From CAYMCO01 sp964388955 (GTDB taxonomy: Bacteria > Chloroflexota > Anaerolineae > Anaerolineales > E44-bin32): a DNA stretch of 17,611 nucleotides. The stretch's first letter is position 1. Every line of letters begins with the position of its first letter. The notes under the pieces were generated by a model, which was not told the origin of the DNA, did no database searches, and was given only the letters and a program-made list of their open reading frames with translations. Below are positions 1-8,585 of the stretch, in pieces. The translations under genes and the position numbers were made by a program. The stretch is taken from positions 1-17,611 of the forward strand of contig CAYMCO010000053.1 of NCBI GenBank assembly GCA_964388955.1, written 5' to 3'.

Positions 1-537
1 AGGAGAGCCGGGGGAGGGGGCCAAGGGGGTGGGGGCGGATCGAAGCGCAATGCGGAAGGATGGGGAGAAGGCTGGCGCCGGCAGGTGCCCCCCACGGGGG
101 TTCCCTTCAGCGAGATTGGCGAGGGAATAGCATTGCGGTCGGAGGAGGGGGCTCATCGAGCCGGCAGGGTCGAATATCGTCCGCCCCCGGGATCACACCG
201 CGCAACAAAAACCCGGATGCACCCGATGCAGGGTGCGCCCATGGGAATTGGGCTGGATATGGACCGAGCCAGCCCTGCCGTGACCTGCCAGTTCGGAGCC
301 CAGGGCGGGTGCGATGACCCGGACAACGCCAACCAGTATTATCAGGAGTGTGGTTCCGTAGCGCTCGGTCCGCATGGAAATCTGTGCTCTGCGGATCGAT
401 CGCCCGACTGCAACTCGTTGAGGAGGAAGGGTCGTCTAAGATACGGGTCGGGCCGATCGAGAGAAAATGCAGCCAGCGCGTGGTGGTCTTCGAACCCCCT
501 TCGCGAGACTGCCTCCGCCGTTGGCGCTTTTCCAGCC
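1..537. other. No supportable gene; downstream flank of the first receiver gene
   Basis: The first 140 bases are strongly purine-skewed on the plus strand, with runs of G. Open frames cross the segment on both strands, but they overlap one another, are rich in Arg, Ser and Pro and show no recognisable domain. I treat the stretch as non-coding or decayed. The first gene on the minus strand ends at 538, so this is also its downstream flank. I see no clear terminator hairpin with a T tract. Confidence 0.5.
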
Positions 538-1056
538 TCAGGCTGCGGCGGAGCGGATATAGGCAAAGTCGCTGGCTTCGGTCTCCTCGGCTTGGCAGGT
601 GTGGCCACCCGCCCACCAGATTGAAGATCCTTCGCGCATGCCGCTGTCATCTTCCCGTGGAGAGGTGCTCTCCCGAGGGGACGTCGCCAAGACGGCCGAT
701 CTCAATTCAAACGGGCTCGGATCCGTCGGTACATATCCGTCCGCATGGACCTTCTCCAGATGCTCGAGGAAGTACCGATTCTCGCCGGCCGCCATCACAA
801 CAATCCGCAATTCGGGACGCATGTGCCGGATGACGGAGAAGGCCATGACGCCATCCAGATGGGGAAGATCGATTGCGAGCAAGACGATATCCGGCTCCTT
901 GAGCAGGGTAGCGTCGATGGCCTGCCGGCCATGCGCGCCCACTGCGACGCCTCTGGAGCTAAAGCCGACATCCAGCAGCCTGCCCTTGACGACATTGCGC
1001 CGGAACTCGTTATTGTCGGCGATCAATATCCTAGGAAATGCGTTGTTCCATTTCAT
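538..1056 (-). CDS. Stand-alone receiver-domain (CheY-like) protein, atypical active site
   Basis: The 172-residue product has the shape of a response-regulator receiver domain in residues 8-125, with no recognisable output domain. The last 45 residues are Ser/Glu/Gly-rich and probably disordered. The first acidic-pocket motif reads IADNNEF (Asp14 kept, second acidic residue replaced by Asn15). The likely phospho-acceptor is Asp63 in AIDLPHLDG. The Thr/Ser expected after strand 4 appears as Ala (VMAAGE), and the invariant Lys of the GYxxKP motif is replaced (GYVPTDP). Phosphotransfer chemistry may therefore be altered or absent; this is inference from family knowledge. It is a paralogue of the receiver at 6758-7240. 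It lies 278 bp downstream of the BTAD regulator on the same strand. No strong Shine-Dalgarno precedes the ATG (GGGGCGGA is the best match). Confidence 0.75.
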   Translation of the reverse strand: MKWNNAFPRILIADNNEFRRNVVKGRLLDVGFSSRGVAVGAHGRQAIDATLLKEPDIVLLAIDLPHLDGVMAFSVIRHMRPELRIVVMAAGENRYFLEHLEKVHADGYVPTDPSPFELRSAVLATSPRESTSPREDDSGMREGSSIWWAGGHTCQAEETEASDFAYIRSAAA

Positions 1057-1334
1057 CGTCCGCCCCTGACATTGACGGTATGTTAGCCAGATATTAGTGC
1101 TACGTTAGATCCATTCTCGATCAGTTTCTTCGATTCTTCAATCCTCTCCCGGGGTGATCTTGGTTAACCTGGTTGGGTGAAGTGCTTACCCATTGGAGGC
1201 GAAGCGTGTGGGTGGGCATGATCTTGGCATACTTGGCAAACCGGCAGCTCTTCCGGCCGACTGCCGGGGAACCATGTCAGGTGAGGCTGGAAGGACGAGA
1301 ATGTTTCCTGGAATCGGGTGATCGGCAAGCCCCG

Positions 1335-4300
1335 TCACTGCACCTCGTCGATCCCGCTCGACGCCAGAAGGGAACGCACCACATCCGCTGAAAGGAATCC
1401 CCGGCGAAGTTCCTCAATATCAATGGTATTTGCGAGGTGCAGGATGATCTCGGCCGCTGCCTTTCTTGCATCCAGAGCCTTCCCGCGATCATTTTGCCTG
1501 TCATACGCGCGCGCCAATCTGGCAAGGATCGGCCATTCCTCGCCGGGCAGCCCGATCTCCCGAGCCGAGATCGCCGCGGCGTTCCACCGGATCACGGCTT
1601 GGTTCAGGTGGCCATCCCATTCGGCCAAGACTGCAAGAGAACACAGCAGCGGTATGTGTTGGCGCTTGTTGGCGGCCGAGAATCCCTCCAGGCGTTCCAG
1701 TTCGGCGATTACCTGGTCCTTGTGTGCACCGCGCAGGAGCGCCTCGGTCTCATACCAGCCTGTCAACCCCATGGGAGGAAGCCCCCGTTCGCTCCGCACC
1801 TGCAGGGCCCGCATCGCGGGCACAAGCGCCCGATCCCAATCTCCAGCCATGCCATGCACAGCGCAGAGTTCTCCAAGGGGCCAATCTTCGTAGCCGGCCG
1901 AGTTCCCTTTTGAAATCTCCCCAACGACCTCCTCCAGCGTCTTCTTGGCCGAAGAGAAGGCCATGATCTTTCGCTGGATGGTGCCCAAGGTAGCTAGCGC
2001 CAGCTCAACCATCGTCGGCTGCCCCACGATACGAGCCAGCTCCGCCGCTCGTTCGGCCAACTGGATGGCATGGCCATAATCCCCCGTTTCCAAATAGGCG
2101 CCGGCCAGCCTCCAGGCAGATTCGGCTTCTCCCCAGGAGTTCTCGATCTGGCGGCTGAAGGCATACGCTGCTCTGAGAGTGGCCAGACTATCGTTCTGCT
2201 CCCCGGACAACAGGCGACTCCAGGCAGACAATCTCTGGCTGTCGGCTTCCAGAATTCGATTGCCGACCTCCGCGTAGAGCGCGCTGGCCTCGGCTGCATA
2301 GCGGCCGACCTTATCCCACTCTCGGGACCGCGCATGAGCATAGGCGAGCGAATTGAGACTGCGGGCCACCAGTTGATGGTCTTCGAGCTCGCGAGCGGTT
2401 GCCAGTGCCGCTTCCCCGTGATGTAGCGCGCTCTCGGAATCTTGCTCCATGCGCGAGACGATCGATAAGTTCCACTCGGTTTCCGCCATGCCTCGCCGAT
2501 CCCCCTGGCTTTGTGCCATCTTTCGCGCCGATTGGAGCAGGGGCATGGCGCTCTCCGGATCCTTAAACCCGTTGATGTGCACCGTCGCAAGGTGATTCAG
2601 CGCCTCGCATTCCAAGGCCGCCGAACGGCTGGATCGAGCATCGGTGATCATCGCCTGATACAGTTCCTGGGCCTTCTCCCATTCCCCAGCCACTTCATAG
2701 CCCCGGCCCAGGCCTGCATAGAGATCCCGCCGATCACTGGGCGTCATACTCTCGGGCCAACCCATCTCCTTGACGATATGCCAGGCGGTCTCATAATGAG
2801 AAATCGCCACCCGCACGGCGAGCATGCGCATGGCCTCTTGGCCCGCCTCAATTCCCTGCTCGACCGTCTCTGACCGCAGCCCGGCGAGGGCCGCGTGATG
2901 CGCCAGCACAGCCGCCGGGACCGACTCTGCCCGCAAGACCTCATAGGCCCGACGGTGCAAGATGCGACGCCGGGCTGCCCCCGCATCCTGGTAGGCCACC
3001 TCAGCGAGCTTCTGGTGAGAAAAACGATACAGGGCGGTGATTCCCGGATCCGTCAAGGCGGGTTCCATCTCTTGCAGCAACTGCCTGGCCAACAACTCGT
3101 CCAATGCCGCCAGAGCCGGAGCTTGCTCCAGTTTGGCAACCCGGTAGAGGCGGTCGAAAGAGGAATACTCCCCCAGGACGGCCGCCGCCGTCAGGGCTGC
3201 CCTAGCGGGCTCACTCAGCCGGCCCAGCCATGCCCTGATGCGGTCGCGCACGCCCGGAAAGATGCGCGGCTCCGAATCGAGAATACGTTCGGCGAAGGCT
3301 GGCCAGTCCAGGTGCCATGCCCGTGATTCGGGATCCGGCCGGAGCAAGCCTTCCTCGCCCAACGCCCGAAGCGTCTCCACCAGGAAGAAGGGTTGTCCGT
3401 CCGATTCGTCGAACAGCCAGCGACTGAATCCGGATATCCGCTCGGCGATTTCCCTGCGAGAAGCTGCCTGTATATCGAGGCTACCCCCTTTGCCAAGCAG
3501 GGTCCAGGCCAACTGCTCCGTTTCTTCGCCGGTCAAGGCCCCCAGGTTCAGACGGTAGTAGCCGGCATCGTGCTTGATGCGGCTGAGCCATGTCAGAAGT
3601 TCAGGGTCCTCAGAGAATGCTTCCTGGCGAAGCGTGAGCAGCACCAATATGGGCGCGCGCGCTTGTGACCATGCCAGCACTGCGTAGTGGAGAACGTCCA
3701 GGGAGGCTGTATCCGCCCAATGCCAATCATCCATGAAGAGGACCACCGGCGACCGCTCCGCAAAGGCCTGGCCCAAGCGGCAGATCGCTTCGAACAATTG
3801 GCGCCGCGCGGTCGCCTCCTCCTGGGAGGGGGCGGCCAGATCCGGGTAGCGATCGCGCAGCTCCGGCAGAATACGACTGAGTTCGGTCAGCCAGAAATCG
3901 GAAAGCAGATCCTCGGGGGCGTTGACGCTCTCAAGTCGCTGACGCAGCGCCTGAGTGATCGGCTGGTAGGAGAGACCCCCGCTGGTCTTGAACGCTCTCC
4001 CTCGAATGATGTCAGCGCCCTGCGCAGAGGCCCAATCGAGGAACTGCTCAGCCAGGCGGGTCTTCCCGATTCCGGCTTCGCCAACAATGGCCGCGACCTG
4101 AGCGCCTTCGGCTACAGCTTGCTCATAGGCTCTGACCAGGGTCCTGTGTTCGCTGGCACGCCCGACGAAGGCCACCGTCAGCGGACGATGTTCAGGGTGG
4201 CGGACTGATCGTCGGAGCCGGTCCGATCGCTGCCCCCGAATGCGCGCAAACAACGCCTTGGTTTCCATGGAGGGTTCGGCGCCCAAGTCCTCTTCCAGCA

Positions 4301-5009
4301 CCGCCCGGCACGTCTCGTATTGGGCCAATGCAGCGCTGCGCTCGCCGGACAGGGCGAGGGCCTGCATGAGCTGCCGGTGGGCTTCTTCTCGCCATGGTTC
4401 CAGGGCCAATTGTCTTTCGGCCAGGGATTGCGCCCTCCGGTAGTCCGCCTGGGCAAGGCTGCGGGCGGTGAGCTCATACATCGCCTCCAGCGCTGAGCGA
4501 TGCAGGCTTTCCCGTTCTTGACGAAGCCAATCTTCGAATGGCAGGCTGTCGCAGGTGAAGCCGGCCAGGAGGTCACCTCCATAGAGGGTCAACGCCTGCT
4601 CGTAGTGACCTTCCTTGATGCGTGCTGAGAACTGCACCGCGTCCACAAAATGGTCGCTGTCCGGATTGAACTGCAAGGTGGTGCGGGTCGCGATCAGGTG
4701 CGGCACTCCCTTGGCATCGGCCTCGCCCAGGACCCGGCGGAGCTGGTACAGGGATTGACGCAGGTTCTTCTTCGCCACGGAATCCGGCGCTTCCGGCCAG
4801 AGGAATGCAGCCAGGGAATCTCGATTGTGGGTGCGATCACCGGTCAGCGCGATGTAGGCGAGCAGGCCCTGAACCTTGGCTGACCGAAAAGCTGTGATCG
4901 GCCTTCCGTTCAGCGTGGCCTGAAACGAGCCCAGGAAGGTCAGCGATAGATGAGCCACGGATATCAAGCTCTCTCGTTCGGAAAATGCAGGCGAAGATCT
5001 GCCGTCCAT
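1335..5009 (-). CDS. BTAD/SARP-type regulator with AAA/NACHT-like ATPase and TPR repeats
   Basis: This large signal-integrating transcription regulator (about 1,224 residues from this start) has an N-terminal winged-helix of OmpR/SARP type at residues 20-95 (LTFLGSFQATLNG, then KNLRQSLYQLRRVLG). A bacterial transcriptional activation domain follows at about 117-260 (LYGGDLLAGF, RQERESLHRSALEAM, LGAEPSMETKALFARI). The ATPase has Walker A GEAGIGKT at 310-317 and Walker B VVLFMDD at 422-428. From about residue 790 to the end it is Ala/Leu/Glu-rich, TPR-like helical repeat. The open frame extends upstream to 5318, but that extension does not look like protein and homology begins just after residue 15. 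The ATG at 5009 lacks a Shine-Dalgarno, and TTG 4967 or GTG 4958 are alternatives. The target genes are unknown; the divergent small gene at 5293 and the receiver downstream are the obvious candidates. Confidence 0.88.
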   Translation of the reverse strand: MDGRSSPAFSERESLISVAHLSLTFLGSFQATLNGRPITAFRSAKVQGLLAYIALTGDRTHNRDSLAAFLWPEAPDSVAKKNLRQSLYQLRRVLGEADAKGVPHLIATRTTLQFNPDSDHFVDAVQFSARIKEGHYEQALTLYGGDLLAGFTCDSLPFEDWLRQERESLHRSALEAMYELTARSLAQADYRRAQSLAERQLALEPWREEAHRQLMQALALSGERSAALAQYETCRAVLEEDLGAEPSMETKALFARIRGQRSDRLRRSVRHPEHRPLTVAFVGRASEHRTLVRAYEQAVAEGAQVAAIVGEAGIGKTRLAEQFLDWASAQGADIIRGRAFKTSGGLSYQPITQALRQRLESVNAPEDLLSDFWLTELSRILPELRDRYPDLAAPSQEEATARRQLFEAICRLGQAFAERSPVVLFMDDWHWADTASLDVLHYAVLAWSQARAPILVLLTLRQEAFSEDPELLTWLSRIKHDAGYYRLNLGALTGEETEQLAWTLLGKGGSLDIQAASRREIAERISGFSRWLFDESDGQPFFLVETLRALGEEGLLRPDPESRAWHLDWPAFAERILDSEPRIFPGVRDRIRAWLGRLSEPARAALTAAAVLGEYSSFDRLYRVAKLEQAPALAALDELLARQLLQEMEPALTDPGITALYRFSHQKLAEVAYQDAGAARRRILHRRAYEVLRAESVPAAVLAHHAALAGLRSETVEQGIEAGQEAMRMLAVRVAISHYETAWHIVKEMGWPESMTPSDRRDLYAGLGRGYEVAGEWEKAQELYQAMITDARSSRSAALECEALNHLATVHINGFKDPESAMPLLQSARKMAQSQGDRRGMAETEWNLSIVSRMEQDSESALHHGEAALATARELEDHQLVARSLNSLAYAHARSREWDKVGRYAAEASALYAEVGNRILEADSQRLSAWSRLLSGEQNDSLATLRAAYAFSRQIENSWGEAESAWRLAGAYLETGDYGHAIQLAERAAELARIVGQPTMVELALATLGTIQRKIMAFSSAKKTLEEVVGEISKGNSAGYEDWPLGELCAVHGMAGDWDRALVPAMRALQVRSERGLPPMGLTGWYETEALLRGAHKDQVIAELERLEGFSAANKRQHIPLLCSLAVLAEWDGHLNQAVIRWNAAAISAREIGLPGEEWPILARLARAYDRQNDRGKALDARKAAAEIILHLANTIDIEELRRGFLSADVVRSLLASSGIDEVQ

Positions 5010-5240
5010 TATAGCGTGCCGAGCCCCGTCAAGAGGAAATCCGATCGATATGGCTCTCACGTCTGTGATTGTGCAGACGGTGCCGCATCGAATGCTGACG
5101 AAGTGCTGGCGGCTGCCTGGTATTCTTCCAACAAGCAATATCCCGGAAGGCATCCGGGAAGGGGAGCAAGGGAGGTGGAGGCTGATCTGAGCTGTAGATC
5201 CGGAAGGCAAGTCCGTGGTTCGTAGTCCCGATAAATCGAC

Positions 5241-5263
5241 TGGATCCGGAGACCCTGGATCCA
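5241..5263. repeat. Short inverted repeat upstream of the 5293 gene (possible operator)
   Basis: TGGATCC and GGATCCA form perfect 7-base arms separated by 9 bases, ending 29 bases before the ATG at 5293. It lies in the 283-bp divergent interval between the BTAD regulator and the small barrel protein, where an operator would be expected. No clear promoter hexamers flank it, so regulation is only a guess. Confidence 0.25.
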
Positions 5264-5292
5264 TCACAATGGCCCGAAGGAGGCTTTTGAAG

Positions 5293-5577
5293 ATGACTAC
5301 CATGATCGTGCGACACAAAGTCAGTGATTACGGCAAGTGGAAGCGCGTCTACGATGACCTAGCCCCCGTTCGCAAACAGAGCGGCGTGATCGGCGCCAGC
5401 GTCAGTCGTGCAGCGGATGATGGGGATACGATCATCGTCACCCATCGGTTCAACGACTTGGACGCGGCCCGAGCGTTCGCGCAGTCGAAGGATCTGAAGG
5501 AGGCAATGGCGGAAGCTGGCGTGCTCGGCGCGCCGGAGTTCTGGTTCGCCGAGGAAGTCGAACAGACCCCTTATTAG
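5293..5577 (+). CDS. Small dimeric alpha/beta-barrel protein (antibiotic biosynthesis monooxygenase-like)
   Basis: The 94-residue product fits the ferredoxin-like ABM / dimeric alpha-beta barrel fold. It starts MTTMIVRHKVSDYGKWKRVY, has a central strand DTIIVTHRFNDLDAARAF, a helix with KDLKEAMAEAGV and the closing strand PEFWFAEEVEQ. Members are small cytosolic proteins acting on diverse, often aromatic or haem-like, substrates; no substrate can be assigned here. The start is fixed by AAGGAGG at 5277-5283, nine bases before the ATG. The frame is open upstream to 5215, but that stretch carries no protein-like sequence. The gene is divergent from the BTAD regulator and is followed by a hairpin terminator, so it is probably monocistronic. 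The fold assignment is fairly secure, the function is not. Confidence 0.82.
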   Translation: MTTMIVRHKVSDYGKWKRVYDDLAPVRKQSGVIGASVSRAADDGDTIIVTHRFNDLDAARAFAQSKDLKEAMAEAGVLGAPEFWFAEEVEQTPY

Positions 5578-5619
5578 CCCTGCGCGGTCTACCTGCCGAA
5601 CCGCTTGAACCAGCGAATA

Positions 5620-5658
5620 GACCCGCCAGCCGGCTACTCGGGCTGGTGGGTCTTATTC
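5620..5658 (+). terminator. Rho-independent-type terminator after the barrel protein
   Basis: Starting 43 bases after the stop codon, GACCCGCCAGCC (5620-5631) pairs with GGCTGGTGGGTC (5641-5652). The stem is 12 base pairs with one G-T wobble and a 9-base loop. TTATTC follows, a short weak T tract. The position and stem strength favour a transcription terminator for 5293-5577. Confidence 0.65.
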
Positions 5659-6688
5659 GATCTCTCCCATGCTTTGACGGGCGCAGGTGTCCGTGGCAGA
5701 GACCGGTGAACAACAATCCCCCCGAAGCCGGGGCTCAGAAGCTGCGCAGGAGTTCGTCCTCCATTCCTCAAGAAGATCCCGCCCCACGGGGATGGAAGAA
5801 GCACATCATATTTGTACAGGGTATGACCCACGCCCCTCCACCACCACTCGGCCGCCTTTCTCACAGACTGATCTTATAAGACGCATTCTCCTGAGGTGGA
5901 GCTTGACGCGGGGCTCGGCAGCGCCGCTCACATATACCTATCGGCCAGCGGCGTTCACAGGATCTCCGCCTCCCCCCGGCTGTGCCGGAGGCCATCGCCG
6001 ATTTCGCCGCCGATCAGGACCTCGTGGTTCCACAGCTCCTTCAGGCGCCGAGCCGGTTTCAGGTCCCGCTTGGTGATCTGTGAAGTGTTTCATCTCCAGC
6101 CCGGCGAAGTAGGGGAAGGTGAAGTGAGAGTCTGGCGTCTCGTCGTGCGAACTCGACGACGGCTTGCTGCCTACAGCGAAGCGGCTTTGGAGCTTTGGGA
6201 TTCTCCGGCCCGTCTACAATTCCTCCAGCAGGTCACCATCTGGTGATTCCAGACGCTGTGAATGGGACCCCGCGGCGCCTCTCCCGTTTCTCTCTCGCGT
6301 TCGCCAGGCGTACTGGTTATCCGTCAACCCTGCAATCGGGGCCTATAAGTTCCCGCATAGCACAATTCACAATCGCCAGAAGCTGGAAGGTCGATCCGGG
6401 CTTTCGTTGACACACCAGCTTTGACACAGATCCCCGCATGTAACAAGGCGAGTGGCATAACGTTAAACTATTAAACTCCTAATGCCTCACTTCGTTTGCG
6501 AAGAGCGGCTGGCGTGAGCGGCGATTCGTTCCAGAGGCGCCCGGCGGCAAGATGCGATGAAGTCGGGAAAAGGTAGATACACTCGGTGCCAGACGAGCTT
6601 TGCCGGCACATCTCCAGCGTCGATCTGGGGAGGCGGTTACTCCAGCGTCATCCTTGGATCATCGTCACTCTGCTCTGAGGAGCAATAA
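5659..6688. other. About 1 kb without a supportable gene
   Basis: Several overlapping open frames exist, the longest about 116-129 codons on the plus strand. None has recognisable family motifs, and the frames shift repeatedly, as in decayed coding DNA. On the minus strand around 6000-6150, two short adjoining frames (one containing FTFPYFAGLEMKHF, the other ELWNHEVLIGGEIGDGL) look protein-like, but neither has a start or a complete domain. The base composition turns AT-richer near 6440-6490, and TTGACA occurs twice near 6408-6425. I could not pair either with a good -10 box. Confidence 0.4.
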
Positions 6689-6757
6689 ATGGCGGATGCA
6701 CCAATCAGTCATCGAAAACGCCCACAGTTCTCGAAGAAGTCGCCGGGGAGGTCCATA

Positions 6758-7240
6758 ATGCATGCTGAAACGAAAGAGGTACTGATCGTCGATGACAATG
6801 AGTTTCGTTCCACCAAGCTCAGAAGCCACCTTCAGAAGGCCGGCCTGACCGTAGCTTCAACATCGGTTGGGCCTGCAGGACGAAGAGCGGCGGGCGCAGC
6901 CATCGTTCAATCTCCGTCGGTGATCGTTATCGACATTTCGGCCATGAACCTGAATGGCGTGGCGGCCATTTCAATTATCCGCTTCCTGTGTCCTGAGACG
7001 AAGATTGTAGCCATGTGCTCCAACACTGACGCCTTCCAGCTGACGATGACCGGAGACCTCGGCGTATCGTGCTTCATCAACCCGGAATTAGACGTCGACC
7101 AGATCCTAGGAATCCTCAACGCGGTTGCTGGCTGGCCATCTTCGGCCACAGGCCGGCATATGAAATCGAAGAACGGACGGCACGGGGCAAGGGATAGTGA
7201 CTTCGCATCGTTGCGGGTTGAGTGGGAAGGGGCGGCTTGA
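6758..7240 (+). CDS. Second stand-alone receiver-domain protein, paralogue of 538-1056
   Basis: The 160-residue product is a receiver domain (residues 6-125) plus a short basic tail. The acidic pair is intact (LIVDDNEF, Asp12-Asp13), and the phospho-acceptor is probably Asp59 in VIVIDISAMNLNG. The position after strand 4 reads AMCSNTD and the conserved Lys is replaced by Asn (CFINPEL). No DNA-binding or enzymatic output domain follows. Two starts have good ribosome sites: ATG 6758 (GGAGG, 6 bases upstream) and in-frame ATG 6689 (GAGGAG, 6 bases upstream), which would add 23 residues. I prefer 6758 because it gives the same N-terminal length before strand 1 as the paralogue. The shared LI(V/A)D(D/N)NEFR signature suggests both genes came from one duplication. 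Confidence 0.78.
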   Translation: MHAETKEVLIVDDNEFRSTKLRSHLQKAGLTVASTSVGPAGRRAAGAAIVQSPSVIVIDISAMNLNGVAAISIIRFLCPETKIVAMCSNTDAFQLTMTGDLGVSCFINPELDVDQILGILNAVAGWPSSATGRHMKSKNGRHGARDSDFASLRVEWEGAA

Positions 7241-7440
7241 GGAGTTGGAGGAGACCGGCCGCCTTTCCAAGGATGGAATCAAGGTAAGCAAATGGTTCGA
7301 TACGAATCCAGGCTCCGGAGCTTCCGGCCTTTGACAGATTGGGATGGCAAAATGATGACAATCCAAGAAGCAGCCGAGCCGGGAGCCCTCCCGTGACTGT
7401 CATGGCCGAGAATAGGCCACTGCCGATTTCCGCCCAGGCG

Positions 7441-7515
7441 CGGCCATGGCTGTTTTTCGGTCCGATACCGGAAGAGCCGGGCTGGCGTGGGTATGCACTG
7501 GCTTGTCTTGGACGG
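7441..7515 (+). pseudogene. Fragment of a CPBP (CAAX/Abi) intramembrane protease
   Basis: One frame over these bases reads WLFFGPIPEEPGWRGYAL. This matches the hallmark first motif of CPBP-family glutamic intramembrane proteases (EExxxR within a GPxxEExGWRGYxLPRL context), including the catalytic Glu pair and Arg. The remaining transmembrane helices and the later His motifs are missing on both sides, and the frame closes shortly after. It abuts the start of the methyltransferase pseudogene. I read it as a relic left by rearrangement. It covers only about 25 residues, so chance similarity cannot be excluded. Confidence 0.45.
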
Positions 7516-7526
7516 GAAGACTCAAC

Positions 7527-8116
7527 ATGCCTGTGAAGCTTCTTGTGGAAGCGAACAACCTGCTATCTGCCATCACGGGAGGCTATTGTGATTTCGCTGG
7601 GCTGAAAGAGAGGGCAAGGCGTGGATATGGGGGTGAATTCTCGGACCATGTTCTTGCCTACGACGAGCTTGGATTCCATCTGCAGGATAGGTCAGCTCGC
7701 GTCCAATTGGATGGTATCGACTTCGACGGGATGAACACACTTGATGTGGGTTGTGGTACCGGCGCTCTGGTCTATGCAGCCGCCGAACTCGGCGCCAGAT
7801 CCGTTGTATGTGGGGATATATGCTGCCTGATGCTTCGGTTGCCGGCCGCAAAGTAAAGCGCATCTGAGCTGGAACTCACCATCCGTCCGCTTGATGCAGA
7901 GGGCCTCCCCTTTGAGAGCAACTCATTCGATGCTGCAGTGTCAGGCATGACTTTCGGCACTTTGCCCAGGCAAGAAGTCGTTCTAGACCAGATGATACGT
8001 GTGACCATACCCGGTGGCCTGGTTTGCGTAGGCGCTCACGGTCCAGAGCATTACTGGGAGGCGATTGACGCCACGCGCCGCTGCATAAGCAAGCGGTACG
8101 TTCTGGGCAATCGCTT
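7527..8116 (+). pseudogene. Class I SAM-dependent methyltransferase, broken by an in-frame TAA and truncated 3'
   Basis: The frame encodes a Rossmann-fold methyltransferase: motif I LDVGCGTGA at residues 72-80, a motif II region SVVCGDIC, then a TAA (7854-7856, codon 110). The same frame continues with ELTIRPLDAEGLPF, SFDAAVSGMTFG, PGGLVCVGAHGPEHYWEA and RRYxxG-like SKRYVLGNRF. Two halves of one domain in one frame, separated by a single stop, indicate a nonsense mutation rather than two genes. After about 8113 the similarity ends and the frame runs into a dispersed repeat up to a TAG at 8238-8240, so the C-terminal part is also lost. The proposed ATG follows GGACGGGAAG at 8 or so bases. Two-fragment expression is possible but unlikely to give an active enzyme. 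Confidence 0.7.
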
Positions 8117-8211
8117 CGCCTGTCCTGAGCGCAACGAAGGGCTCGGCACAGGTTCCCTGGGGATCTTGCGAAGAACGCCCAGGACCATCGGCGTGGGGCG
8201 AATTGCAGGCC
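8117..8211 (+). repeat. REP-like dispersed repeat, second copy inside attC4
   Basis: This 95-bp block closely matches 16655-16751 inside the fourth attC site. Both contain a CCTGAG-N-GCAACGAAGGGCTC core, then an ACAGG box, GGGGATC, AAGAAC, CAGGAC and finally GGGGCGAATTGCAGGCC (AAATGC in the other copy). The first part is palindromic: GCCTGT at 8118-8123 with ACAGGT at 8148-8153, and GAGC with GCTC inside. It interrupts the 3' end of the methyltransferase pseudogene. Confidence 0.75.
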
Positions 8212-8240
8212 GTCTTGTAAGCTGGAAGGGGGCAAGGTAG

Positions 8241-8585
8241 CTCTCATTGGTGAACCTATGCGCAACTATTCCAGGAACGCAGAAATGAGGTCTCTGGGCA
8301 CCATCTGAGAGAGGGGAGTGGAGGGTGGTCTCGTGCAAACCCCTATCGTGGGAGCTGCTCGCCAATCGACTGCGCCCGGGATCGCTTGCATCCCACGGTA
8401 AGACCCTCTCGATTGACAAGCGGGAGCGGACCCTCAGCCAAGAAAAGGGAGGTCGGGCAGGGATGGTATCCCCACCCGACTCGATCCCCAATCAGGATGG
8501 CTTCACTGCTGACATCCTGGCAATCACGTCTCCGAGCCTCTCGTTTCCTCCTTTCTTGGCTCTCAGGCTCGCCGTGGTCGACATT
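8241..8585. other. 345 bp without a supportable gene
   Basis: No recognisable coding sequence is seen. Two imperfect hairpins are visible: CGTGGGA at 8347-8353 with TCCCACG at 8391-8397, and CGAGCCT with AGGCTCG around 8532-8575. The second lies just beyond the stop of the minus-strand SdrD-B gene and might act in its termination, but no T tract accompanies it. Confidence 0.35.

Noticed and set aside
193..375. Minus-strand 60-codon frame with a hydrophobic stretch (TTLLIILVGVVRVIAPALGS) resembling a Flp-type pilin
   Set aside because: The stretch contains Arg and Pro, the Gly-Glu-Tyr processing context is missing and the tail is unlike pilins. A decayed pilin remains possible but is not supportable.
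85..624. Plus-strand open frame of about 179 codons
   Set aside because: It overlaps similar-sized frames in every register and on the other strand, runs into the receiver gene, and has no domain, ribosome site or biased codon use.
5007..5032. TTGACG and TATAAT on the minus strand before the BTAD gene
   Set aside because: They are only 13 bases apart, too close for a sigma-70 promoter.
5896..6246. 116-codon plus-strand frame in the 1-kb gap
   Set aside because: It is low in hydrophobic core residues, high in Arg/Ser/Pro, overlaps another open frame and has no ribosome site or family motif.
7290..7312. TGGTTCGATACGAATCCA, reminiscent of a tRNA T-arm
   Set aside because: No acceptor, D or anticodon arms can be fitted upstream, and the stem lengths are wrong.
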